From Oscheius sp. JU75 (taxonomy: Eukaryota; Nematoda; Chromadorea; Rhabditida; Rhabditidae), in assembly GCA_037178855.1 (NCBI GenBank), contig JASJZC010000002.1, positions 7,266,501-7,330,500 on the forward strand: a DNA stretch of 64,000 nucleotides, in the 5' to 3' direction. This document shows, piece by piece, positions 46,364-57,277 of this stretch. Position 1 is the stretch's first letter, and every line of letters begins with the position of its first letter. The position numbers and the translations under genes were made by a program. The notes under the pieces were generated by a model. It saw only the letters and a program-made list of their open reading frames with translations. It did not search any database and was not told the origin of the DNA.

Positions 46364-49300
46364 CTGAAAACTTCCTATTGGGAAGAGAAAGAGAAAGCGA
46401 GAGTAGATTCGCAAGATAGAAAGACAGCGAGGAAGTGAGAGGCAGAGAGTGACAGTAATGACAGAGAAAAGAGAGAGAGAGAGAGTGAGAAAACAATATA
46501 ATTGAGAGCGGTGAGCTCAATGACACGGTCATTACGGTCTCTCAGCGCCTGTTACACTTGCATGTTTACCGCGCAAAACCTGAATGACGTGCTTGGGTAC
46601 GACTCGCTCGAAGAGCTCCCCTCAACCTTTCGAAAGAATTGGTTAAACTTAAGGCATGTGACCAAAGTGACTCAAAGGGGGGAGAGAAAGAGCGAGAGCG
46701 AAGAGACTGACGGAGATGACCTTGGCTCGGAATGGAATTCGCTCCGCGTAAACACCATCGGTAGAGAGGAGGAGAGCCACCCACCCTAACATGGGACGAG
46801 CATTGTTAGAGAGTGGAATGACCTCGAGCGATCGCGGAGCTCACGTCTCGTGAAGGCCATCGTAACGATATCGGTCAACTCGGATCGGATCAGTAATCAG
46901 ATAGTGGGCGAGAGCAGAAGAGCCACTCCCGTAAATGGGCTGAGGAGAAGGAGTGAGCGAGAGAACGAGTCAAGGCCGTGCAGACTGGGTCAAGTTTGGA
47001 CATGGGTGGTTGGAATATTGGGATGGTACCGTAACCCAAGGAGCCTGAGAGTCAAGAAGAGTACAAGCCCGTTCGGCGAGCTGAAAGACACGCCCTCTTC
47101 AGCGGAGCTCCACCCACTTGTGTTCCAAGGTTTTAGTGAAGATAGGACAGAGAGACAGACAGAGGTTAAGAAGAGTCAGAAAGGCTGAAAGTAGGTTATG
47201 AGACACTGTGTGCCCGGCGTCTTCTGAGCGCGCAACTACGATAAAAACTGGTCGGTCCGGGTCAGAGCAAATTGGATCGGCGCCCGTCCTGTATGGCTCT
47301 ACTCTTCCACTGGGCGGCCCCGCTATCCGCTCGAAATTGCAAGAGAGAAGAGAGAGATCTCAAGGTGGATAATTGATCGCCTACGGGGACGACGAGAGAA
47401 GGAAAGACGGTTAGGAACGAGCAAAACGGGGGGACCGAGCGCGAGGAGGAGGCGGCACAACGACGACGCGCCCGAGCGAACTAAACCGGATCAGAATTGG
47501 ATGCGATGCTATGCGCATCGCGATGGTCACCAGGGGCAGGCTGCTCCTGTACCCGGGGGGTTGCTACTTCGGAGAGAGATTATGATTGAGTTTATATTGT
47601 AACTAATTGTGACACTATGAGCAAAACCAAAGCAACTCACTCTGTCTCTCTCACCTTACTCTGTCACCCGGTCACAGTCGATTCGAAGATGCCAACGATA
47701 GGAGACCGAAGGAGAAAAAGAGATGGTTAGGGTGGACGCACAACACAGAACGAGTAGTCCGGAGCCGGGGAAAGTGCGCCAAAAGGGAGCGAAGGCATGG
47801 CGATGGTTAGTGAGACGGCAGACAGGCAGAGGGAACAGGATTGGGGGACCGATCGGTGCTGCTCCGAAAGGGGAAGAAACAGACACACCCTGGTGTCAGT
47901 CTCCCCAAACATACAGCAGACAGAGAGAGACAGTGAGAGAGCGAGACAAAGACAGATAAACAGAGACAGCGACTAAGAGACTGAGACACAGACAAACAGA
48001 CAGACAGAGAGACAGGGAGACAGAGAATGAGAGACTGAGAAACTGAGACAGTGGGACAGAGAGACAGCTACAGTACACTGCTCTGGACTGGGAAGACTGT
48101 ATGGAAACAATTAGTCAGAGCGGAGAGTGCATCCGAGAAGGATGTGAGAGAGCGCCCGAACACCCCGAGGCAGGTCAAGGTTCCTGGCCGGGGATCTCAT
48201 AGAGCCTGTCTCTATTCCCCTTCCCCTAGTTTCGAGAGCTATTAGTCAAGAACCAGATGGGCCAGGTAACTGAGCAACTCATAAGAGCAATGGGCTCTCG
48301 ATGTTCTCTCCCTCTTACCTTGACGCAAAAAGGGGATACTAGCCATAAAGGACAACTAATGGCTCGGGGAGAGACTACTGAAGACGCTCTCGGAGACCCA
48401 CCTTCGCTCGCCGATACGTAGGTCGAGGTCGTTCGAGAGAGAGAGAGAGAGAGAGATAGTCGAGCCCCGTCGGCTCCCCGCGTCCCCGCACTACCATCGG
48501 CTGCCGCCTATGTATTGTGCAGAAATGGGGCCAACCACGTTGAGAGACACGCTCTTACGGACAACAGTCAGCCTAGACGCAAAGGATATTCAACTTTTAG
48601 GGATTGACAGACTGGAAATAAAAGCAGAGAGTCTCTAACAGTTCGAAAAAGATTGGAACTCGCTGTCTCTGTTTCTCTCACTTGTATGGCTAGAGATTGA
48701 CTTACACGCCCTTCTGGAGATTGATCGTTTGGAGCACCCTGGGATTGACATTGTGGACCCAGTTCATGACAGAGACTGACACACGTTGGCATGGTGAAAC
48801 TCAGGGTTTGACAACCTGGATCTGACGTCATGTTCTCATTTCCTTCATTGTTCAGGTTGACAGACATTTTCGACAGCCTGAAAATTTTAGTAACTGACAG
48901 GCTGGAACTGTTTGGGTTTGGCAGGGAGAAACGTTTAGAGACTGAGTTTTTAGGTATGAGAGAAATTGAAAGAAAGGCAGAGAGACAGGCTGAGAGCAAT
49001 AGATGTTTACAGTCTAGAGCTCAGTGATTAATCGCATCGGGAAGCTCATAGATTCATAACACGTGTCTTTTGAAGCTCTCACCAGTCTGTCTCCGAGCCC
49101 CTTCTCCTACATTACCGAGACAAAGAGTCGCAACATATCACCCTGGGCACAGATGTGCTCACGAGGGAATAAATTAGTTTGGGCGCGAAACCACCTCCAC
49201 AAGTCAAGATTTTGAGTCGAAGGTCCCCGAGATTTACTGTGAGTGTGGCGGGAAGAAGAGACACTTTACGGTCTGGAGGAACAATTAGAGACGGGTCGAG

Positions 49301-51592
49301 AAAAGAGCGCGAGACCTTGGGAGGCGAGCACTAAAGGGAGAGAGAGACAGGGAGCTGACAAATGAACTGTTTAGTTCCGGAAGTGGTGATGACAGTGACA
49401 GAGCTTTTGCTTAACTGCTCTGACCCCTTACAGTTTTCTAAGGCCTCGCCGAAAAATTTTGTTGCTCATTTCTCCCCTCACGTCACATGCATTAGCCCGT
49501 CGGTCGAATGATTCAACTCGTCCTTGTTTCGGACAGCCGTCCTCCAAGAGAGAGCCCGTTCTTCGTTTCTCTCTCTCTCTCTCTATGTCGTTCTCCCCAG
49601 GATCTGAGCGCGGCACCGCTCTTTGTGTTTCTCCTTTGAAAAATGGACAGTCGCTCCCATTTTGCGCCTGCCCGGAGACTATGATTAGGTGGCGGCTCTT
49701 TATATGGAGCAAGGGGTGTTTGAGGACGAAGCGGAGAGAGGGAGTTGAGGCAGGGAAAAAAAGAGTAACGGCTCTGTCTTTGACGGTGTCGTACCGGCAA
49801 AGCGACGAGCGCCAAGCTGATTCAGTCTGAGCAAGGTCCGCTCGCTTTTTCATACTCGCATGGGCATCAAAGGCGAGCTTGTCCGGGACATAAATACGAC
49901 CGACTGGGCTGAGGATTGAGGGAATTTGAGAGACAGAGACAGAGACAGACAGGAGCTCCAGTCTTGGTGGTCCGCTCTTTACGAGCCAATATTTCCCGAA
50001 AAAAAAAGAGGGCCAGTCTGATAAGAGAGACGGGCTCAAAATGGGGTCGTTGGACAGAGTGATAAGACCGGAAAAGGAGGACGAGCACCGATTGCCCCCG
50101 GGCGCATATTTCTTCGAGAAAGCGAGAGAGAAAGAGAGAGCGGCACTGTAACAGTCCCATGGGCTCTCGGTGATCGATCGTCCTTTCCGCCCCGCTCTCG
50201 CTCTTTTTCGCTGATGCACAAAAATGTGAAAGGCGCGAGAGAGACGATGGCTCACGATGGTGGGAGATTGGAAACTTTGGGAAAAAAGTACGAGAGCCAA
50301 AAATTACGAGCAGGATGACAGTGACACGTTTTTGTGCAAAGCTTTGAAAATGGCGGAAATTCCAATTGAGAACAAATCGAACCCCCGATAATTGCGCACC
50401 GGGTAGATGCTGTTTTTGGAAAAGACTTTCTGTTGTCTTTGCGTTAACTTCAAACTGCCTTAGAACACGCATTGCTAAATTTAAAAATCGTGTCCTCAAC
50501 CAAGTTTCTGGCTTGCAGCTTCATACTTTAAGAGCGCCGTTTATCCACTATGAGTCAGAGCCAAGAGCTCGGATGGCAACCCCATTTTCATGCTGAAGAT
50601 CGCACTTTTACGACCTGCCATATTCTGAAAACTTGAAAAGAATGTTAAAAACTACAACTTTGCAATACTTAGCATAGTCAAAAAATGAGTTATGGGCTGT
50701 GATAGATCTGCTTAAAGACTGTGAAGTGCGCCGATTGGCTAGAAATGCCGTTTGAAAAATGAAAACGGCATTTTCCAGCTTAGCGATGTTTTACAAAGTT
50801 GTAGCTCTTGATCTGATCTATAATATTGCAAATCATGGTCTGGCTCAAAAATGAGTTCTTGGTACCTAAAAGTCAATTTTAAGGCCGAGTCCACTGCTTA
50901 GAATTGATATCTCGGCGGGTCGGAGAAGAGGAATGTTGACATGAATAGAGAGAGGATGCTAAAAGGAGAGATGACTCTTGTACAGCTGTTCTCCTCCGCA
51001 CAAACTGTGCTGCTCCCGCCTCTTATCACAGAGTCATGTTTTGGTGTACAGACCCCCATGCAGGAAGTCTCTCTCTCTCTCTGTGTGCTCCGTGTCGTGT
51101 TTTCCTCCGTATCAGTTGCTCCCCTCAACTTGGTTGACATTGCTCCAAAAAAGACGATGGCCTTGTAGCAGGCTCGATCAATGCTCATTGCATGTCTCCG
51201 CTCCAAGGTTACTCTATCACTGTCTCTGTGTGTCCCATTGCGGGGGTGCAGATTGGCTCAACTGGAACAGTTTGAAGGGATTCTATTGTTAGCAGAGATG
51301 GTACGGCGGAAGCCCATACCTAAAAGATAAACGGTGTAACAGTATTTGGGTTGGGGAAACCGGGGCTAGAGGGACTATTCGATGCGCTGCACTTACCCTA
51401 CTCCCCCACACGACATTTCCCTTGCACCACAAGGACGCCTTTGACTAAGAATTTTGAAACAGCACAGGCTGAAAGGATAAGTGAACAATTCAATGATCTG
51501 TTTTTTCTGTCTCTCATTCCTCTGACTTATACAAGATCATTTCAACTCCCCAAGTTTATTAGAAAGACCATTTTGAGCGCACAAGTAATTTC
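46364..51592. other. Gene-poor 5.2 kb region rich in GA/CT repeats
   Basis: No exon with domain or splice support was found. GAGAGACAG-type runs dominate near 47.93-48.06 kb, and GA runs occur near 48.44 and 49.57 kb. Between 46.8 and 50.3 kb the GC content is higher than in flanking introns, and open frames are long on both strands at once (for example about 49.43-50.30 kb minus), which points to composition rather than coding. It may be a large upstream regulatory region or hold 5' exons I cannot recognise. A hairpin repeat lies near 50.6-50.9 kb. Confidence 0.5.
50640..50860. mobile_element. Repeat with internal palindrome
   Basis: A central palindrome (AAATGCCGTTT at 50743-50753 mirrored by AAACGGCATTT at 50763-50773) is flanked by ACTACAACTTTGCAATACTT on the left and, inverted, AGCTTAGCGATGTTTTACAA with GTTGTAGCT on the right. 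The right part recurs at 7026-7060. Probably a MITE-type element; no open reading frame. Confidence 0.6.
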
Positions 51593-52827
51593 CTACTGAA
51601 CAGTGGTCCCTCGACTAATTCGATGTATGGTAGTTGTGCCAATTATTTCCCTCAGTCCGGCTCGAATGTCGCGATTGAAGGTAAAGAGCACGATCGGATG
51701 GATGGAGCACAATATGAGACTGACGGAGCTGCCAGCGAAGAAGACGAGGTTAACCCATTCCCCAGTCAGTTTGATGCTGGGGAGGGTGTTGAAGACGATA
51801 TTTTCGATTTCCAGGACGCCACAGATGAGGAACCCCTGAAGGAATGTACTGTAATTTGGATGTCTCTGTGTATCTTTATCTTTGTGTCTCTATGCCAGTC
51901 TATCTCTCCATCTTTCGGTACCTGAGCCAGTAACTGGAACTCCCTGTTCATTTTCGAGCTGCTCATTGAAGAGTCTACGATTATCAATTTCTTCTTTTGC
52001 AGTTTGCCGTTGTCAAAACCATAGTTGAGTTTGATTTTGATCAGTATGATCATTGTGATGTAGGCAATCAACATGACTACTGGTATCCAGGTACTGAACT
52101 CGTACAGTACCTAAAATAGTAGTCAACCTAAAAGTTTAAAAACTTACCATCCAAAGAAACCGATTTCCGTCCGTCCATTTGGGACAGTTGTGCTGCCAAT
52201 GGAACCCCTCGTGTTCGAAAGTCTTATAGCATCCGAGAGCGTTGAAGGAACCGACAATAAGACTGACAAAGATCCAGAATACCGTCGTAGTTCTGAAAGT
52301 TCCTGGTGTTCTGAGAGATAGAGACAGATAGAGTGAGAGACAGAGAGACAGAGCCATTCACAGAACTCACACATATAGCCATTCCTTGAAAATGAAGCGA
52401 TTAATTTTCGGCAATACGAAGACAGTGATTCTGTTGATAGTCATAAGGAAACTGAAAAGAAGAGTACCATTATATGACAACGTCTCCAAGAAGCCAGGAA
52501 TCAGATGTGGCATAGTCTGATTGTAAACCTGAACTTTTCTTTTTATGTCAGAAAACGGAACTAACATCAAAGCCAGCTATTGTGACAGGGATCGGAACTA
52601 TGAACTCAATCGAATGTGCCACCAGGTCGCAAAAGATCAGCTGCCAAGTAATGACAAAGAATGCGTTTCTCTTAAATGATTTTCGGCCCTGAACCTGTCA
52701 ATTTTATCTAACTTTCACAGCAAACCTTGTAGAGAACAGTCACTAGAAGTAAGTTTAGTATGATGCCAGTGGTCGAGAAGAATAGGAAAGTACTGGCACC
52801 AAGATACCGGATCCAAGCTGCGGTCAT
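51593..52827 (-). CDS. Seven-pass serpentine receptor (nematode chemoreceptor type, SRX-like)
   Basis: Exons join in phase from start to stop. TM1: WIRYLGASTFLFFSTTGIIL with NLLLVTVLYK; a 31-base intron; TM2: FFVITWQLIFCDLVAHSIEF; TM3: YNGTLLFSFLMTINRITVFV followed by LPKINRFIFKEW, a DRY-like region; TM4: TTTVFWIFVSLIVGSFNALG. A Cys-bearing loop follows (WQHNCPKW), then TM5: WIPVVMLIAYITMIILIKIK. The last exon gives TM6: GFLICGVLEIENIVFNTLPS and TM7: LVFFAGSSVSLILCSIHPIV ending LFTFNRDIRAGLREI and TAG at 51593-51595. The INRI(T) and HPI...FN.DIR ends fit nematode serpentine receptors, most like SRX. Such receptors act in sensory neuron cilia. The ligand is unknown. The 0.94 kb foldback element begins about 320 bases upstream of its start. 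Confidence 0.85.
52695..52725 (-). other. Apparent 31-base intron in the receptor gene
   Basis: Minus-strand TAC AAG is followed by GTTTGCTGTGAAAG...ATTGACAG and then GTT CAG GGC CGA. The 31-base segment contains an in-frame TAG and is not a multiple of three. Removing it links TM1 to TM2 in frame. Confidence 0.7.
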
Positions 52828-53146
52828 TCAAAAGCCGGATGGAAAACAATTTGAGTGGTAATGAGTACACGGGACCGTATAATGTAGGTGTGGATAATCA
52901 ACGGGACGTGATCAGTTTATGCTTGTGATAGAATGTGTTTCCGTGTTGCTTAGGGGGTCGGAGTGCGATGATTAAAAAGGTACAAAGATCAGAGACAACA
53001 ACTGTCACTGTTTCTGAAAAGCTCATCAATTAGTACGTGGTTCGCATAGAACGCAAATTTCTTTGCTGAAATTTATTTCGAAAGCATAAGAAAAATTGTT
53101 CTAGAAAACTAAATAACAAAAGTAAGGAAACTTTTGCTTTTCGCTC

Positions 53147-54082
53147 CCAGTTAATTAGTAACGTGGAGACTTTTTATGTCTGTTTAAAATAACTCTTGTA
53201 GGCAATTAGCTTTCGACAGTCGCCAGATCTCCGCCCCCTAAGGAACATCCGCTCTCAACTTTTCTTCAAAGGCCAGGTATTCTCTACTTCCTCTGAATCT
53301 TCTGACTATAGTTTGGTATCACACACAGTTACCTTTCTCTGACCGCCTTGACTAGGATCTGAAGTAATCCCGAGCAACTCAAATCCTTAGATCAGAATGC
53401 TCTAAGTCTTTAGTCTGAGGACAAATTTGGACTTTTGAAAATCGCAGTCTGGGGACCAGACTCATGTTATGACAGGTCGAAAAGGATTAGCTTGGCAGGT
53501 CGAATTTGTGGAAAATTTGGGCTTGGCCCATCTAATATGTTCGTATTTTGCCGTTCGCACTGGCCGGCATGATCAGCATTCGGTGCCTTTTTTTAGTCAG
53601 TCTTCTCCTTTCATATCGATCGGCAATCAGTGTTGTTCAAGTCTTGAGTCCAAGTCTCCAGGAGCCACTACTTGGACAAGTGAGAAAGGATATAGCAGTT
53701 TCATTTTTGAGTTATTGCTTCAGTTTTTGAAACTCCCAGTCACTTTTCTCTTCCCACCTCAACGCCGCTCCAATCTCTAATATGCGGTTCTCAAAAGTCC
53801 GAATTTGTTTTCAGACTAAAGACTTAGAGCATTCGGATCTGCGGATTTGAGTTGCTCGGGATTACTTCAGATCCTAGTCAAGGCGGTCAGAGAAAGGTAA
53901 CTGTGTGTGATACCAAACTATAGTCAGAAGATTCAGAGGAAGTAGACAATACCTGGCCTCTGAAGAAAAGTTGAGAGCGGATGTTCCTTAGGGGGCGGAG
54001 ATCTGGCGACTGTTGAAAGCTAATTGCCTACAAGAGTTATTTTAAACAGACATAAAAAGTCTCCACGTTACTAATTAACTGG
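53147..54082. mobile_element. Foldback element with about 300-base inverted arms
   Basis: Left arm 53147-53448 and right arm 53782-54082 are near-perfect inverted copies. They begin CCAGTTAATTAGTAACGTGG on the left, mirrored by CCACGTTACTAATTAACTGG on the right. The central spacer is about 330 bases. The spacer holds a 103-codon open frame with no recognisable domain, so no transposase is seen. This is the structure of a non-autonomous foldback or long-TIR DNA element. The high identity of the arms suggests recent origin or gene conversion. It lies upstream of the serpentine-receptor gene. Confidence 0.9.
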
Positions 54083-54636
54083 AAGTGAATTGTTATTTAC
54101 AGTTTTCTATTACAAAACTTCCAATAAATATTGACTTTCCAGAGTGTCTTCGGGAAGGTGGCAGACACGGATGAATCGGAGACACCTGTGAAAAACCTAA
54201 AGGATCTGAGCATACATGTGTACATCTCCTCCAATTTTGGGTCTCGCAATGCGGCGCCAATTCAAATCTCTTTCCTTTTGGATTTGTCTAGGCAATTTTT
54301 CATCGTAAATAAATGTGTCTCTACAATAAAACGTTCCGCATGCCTCTTGGCATTCGATTATGACGATAAAGTGCAGAAGAAATTATCTGCAAAAAAAGTA
54401 AATAGGGAAAAACCCGTAAGAAAGAAAGAAAGAAAAGGAAATTTGAATTGCCGCCCTGAACTTCGAGTTGTTTAATAAGTATATGACCTTGACTGACATA
54501 CTTGAGACACTTTGCTGATTCTAATTACGACGGAAACAGGGCAAATCCGCAGTCGCCGGGCAACAGATTCGCAACTTATCACTCTCTCCTAGCCTATCCG
54601 AGGAATTACTAAGATATAATCGGTGTCATCATCAAC

Positions 54637-54794
54637 TCTCTGTCTCTGTCTCTGTCTCTGTCTCTGTCTCTGTCTCTGTCTCTGTCTCTGTCTCTGTCTC
54701 TGTCTCTGTCTCTGTCTCTGTCTCTGTCTCTGTCTCTGTCTCTGTCTCTGTCTCTGTCTCTGTCTCTGTCTCTGTCTCTGTCTCTGTCTCTGTC
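54637..54794. repeat. (CTGTCT)n hexanucleotide tandem array
   Basis: About 26 units of a CTGTCT hexamer in perfect tandem, about 158 bases. All six frames stay open across it, giving dipeptide-repeat frames (Arg-Asp, Arg-Gln, Cys-Leu) that are not evidence of genes. Confidence 0.98.
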
Positions 54795-54884
54795 TTCCAG
54801 TTTCAATATCCAAGGCGCAATCTCAGCTCCCAAAGACACTAATGTGTCGTCGTTAGTGGGCTCTAGAAGAGGCCACAGAGTCCC

Positions 54885-56750
54885 TCGGTCACAATTAGGT
54901 CCAGGGCAATTAGCGGGTCCCCGCTCTCTCTCTCTCTCTCAGCTTCGCAATTTCGAGAGGACCTCTCGATGGGGTAATTATGAGCAGCATCGATTTCGTC
55001 CCAGCTCGCTACATAGAGTCACATAAATATGGTCCGTCTTCCAGATTCCCATTATCGTCGGAGAGGAATGGCAGGCTGCCACTCTCCCCGATCGGGGTAA
55101 CTGCCAGCTACCTCACTCATCTAATGTCTCTTGTCAATATTTTGCCTGTTAGGTTGGACCACTTGACCAAGGAGATAAGAGAGTAATTGGAGCCGGATTA
55201 GCAACAAACGATAGCAGAGACTAATTAGCCTAATTGTACCTGTTTACGTGTTAGTTTTTGTGGAACGACGGATTAACTTAATCACCTTACTCTCTGTCTC
55301 TCTGTCCCTCTGTCGCTCTGTCTCTCTGACTCTCTTTCTTTATGTCTCCCTGGCTCTCTGTCTCTCTGTCCCACATTCTCTGCCCTCGTCCCATATCTAC
55401 TGTATCTGTCTAATTGTCCATCCGATCGTCCATCATCGATTGGTCCCAATTAAGGCCAAAGTCGTCGCTTCTGGGTCGTCTTTGCCGCTCACTGTCTCTC
55501 TCCCCTGTCTATCGGCCAATAAAATCGCATTCATATTAAGAGGGAGGCTTGCTTCGGGTCAATTCCGTGGCTCCCCGGCCTTATCAAGAAACCATTAGAT
55601 AATTCCCGCCACAAGTGCACAGCTTATGATTTTCTGATTAGGGGAGGAGGCTCTGGATTAGGCCTCCGGAGCAATTAACATACTCCGAGTTCTTAATTGC
55701 TCTTCTAGGTAGCATTATTGATCAGATTGTGAGTTTGGGAGTCACAAAATCGGGCCAATCCGACTATGCTAATGGTGGTCAGCTCTCCTCTCTGTTGACT
55801 TAATTGAGTCTGTGCACCTGACTCCCCTGTTTTGGATAGACTGTCGAGTGTACTTTCCCCATACTCTTTTGTTCCTTGCCGACTTGTATATCGAACCTTC
55901 AACATTGGATTGTCTTCCAATAGGTTCTGAGTGTCTTCTATGTCGTGTTCCAAGTAATCCAGTGGAAGTTTCAAGAAGACTACCAAATTCTGCCATATCG
56001 AATCCGGCTCCATTTGCTTTCGTAAAAAAAAATACCCCTTTCTTTCATTAGTCCAGTCGAACTATCGAAGATAGTCGTAGTTGGATAGGTAGTAGACTCT
56101 TTCCGTACGCCAGCTAGTGGCTATTTCTCTTACAAACCTCCATACTACTCCCGAATCCAGGTAACCAAAGTAGGTATTTGTAGATTACTCAAGTATCCAA
56201 GTCTCTGACCATCTTGTCCCCATTGTTTCGCATGTTTCTTCCCAGCCTTCTGTCTTGAACAAGCATATGAGCTGTAGATAGCAGTACAGATTGTTCTTGT
56301 AAGCATTTCCTTCCCATAAATCATCGCCCCCGAAAAGGTGTATGTGTTCTCATAATCAGGGTAGGGGAACATCGTTTAAACTGTCTACAAATAACGTCTA
56401 ACGTTATAGTACCGAAGCGTGGGCTAATTACCCTCGGCCGAAACCTCTTTGAGACTCCGATCTGCCATGTAATTCTACACCCACTGTAACCGTTATCACG
56501 GGGGAGTGTGCTTAGTCGGGGAGAGAGAGAGAGAGACAGCTCTCCAATGATTGTTAGTGAGTGAGAGTGAGCCCCCGATCGATCGATCGCTCGGCAATTA
56601 GGCCCCGCCGACCAGCCGATAAATTGCCCCTGCAGCGAGAGACAGAGAGAGGCTGTACTTCTCGCGCCGCATCTCTCCGCTCCAATTGGCACTGTAAATT
56701 CGTCTAATAGACGAGACCGACACGTCTAACCAGCCAGCCTAATTGGCAGT
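54885..56750. promoter_or_regulatory. Candidate regulatory region rich in AATTA-type sites
   Basis: Gene-free DNA upstream of the homeobox gene at 57278. It contains many short homeodomain-like motifs, for example CACAATTAGG (54.89 kb), GCAATTAGCGG (54.91 kb), GGGTAATTATG (54.97 kb), GACTAATTAGCCTAATTG (55.22 kb), GCAATTAACA (55.67 kb), CTTAATTGCTC (55.69 kb), GGCTAATTACCC (56.42 kb), GGCAATTAGGCC (56.60 kb) and CCTAATTGGCAG (56.74 kb). Such clusters are typical of enhancers bound by homeodomain proteins. The enrichment was judged by eye. Confidence 0.35.
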
Positions 56751-56953
56751 TTACTTCCGGAAACTACCGTAGTCTATAGATCTTCCGGTCATAACTTCAG
56801 ATATGGACCAGATGTCTTCCACACTCTCACTCTCTGATTCTAATCTAGAAGAAAAAGACACAACACGTGCCTTTTGATCTAATCGCATGCTTTCTTACGC
56901 AGTTTTGTTTATACTCTTCCCTTACAGACAGAGATAGAGAAACATAGAGAAAC

Positions 56954-56988
<35 letters not shown>

Positions 56989-57277
56989 GAGACAAAGATT
57001 GGCAACTTCTTCTCGCTAATGATCTCGTCGTTCAAGATTTGTGAGACAGCTGCTCGTTCAACCATTATTCACTTTCACAGCCCTCTCCGGCTAAATTTAT
57101 CATTGTGTTAGAATCAGCTAATTCGACTGATTCATTCGCTCTCCCTTCCTGTACCCATAATCCCGTCGTACAGTTTTATCAGTGCCTCTCCCACCCGCAA
57201 TAATTTCCGCCATCATGATTACCTTCATTGATTGATCTTTTCTCTTTCTGCCTCTTCTTCATTCGGCAAATTTTCAG

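Noticed and set aside
10200-48060. Idea that CTCTGT tracts follow the sense strand of genes as expanded polypyrimidine tracts
   Set aside because: Both orientations occur relative to the host gene (for example sense-strand GA at 10.20-10.26 kb and 28.32 kb, sense-strand CT at 43.62 kb and 29.66-29.70 kb), so there is no consistent polarity.
49428-50300. Open frame of 290 codons on the minus strand
   Set aside because: Other frames on both strands are open over the same bases, the translation is low-complexity in parts, and no domain is visible; likely a composition effect.
53469-53780. 103-codon open frame in the foldback spacer
   Set aside because: No transposase or other domain; a frame of this length in about 330 bases is not strong evidence.
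54589-54856. Arg-Asp, Arg-Gln and Cys-Leu repeat proteins
   Set aside because: All are read-through of the CTGTCT hexamer array in different frames.
55705-56013. Minus-strand frames (LPLDYLEHDIEDTQNLLEDN and GLLGTRHRRHSEPIGRQSN)
   Set aside because: Two frames overlap with protein-like text, but no clear splice partners or start context were found on either side.
56145-56372. Minus-strand 75-codon frame (PYPDYENTYTFSGAMIYGKE)
   Set aside because: Protein-like in places but isolated, with no neighbouring exon or motif.
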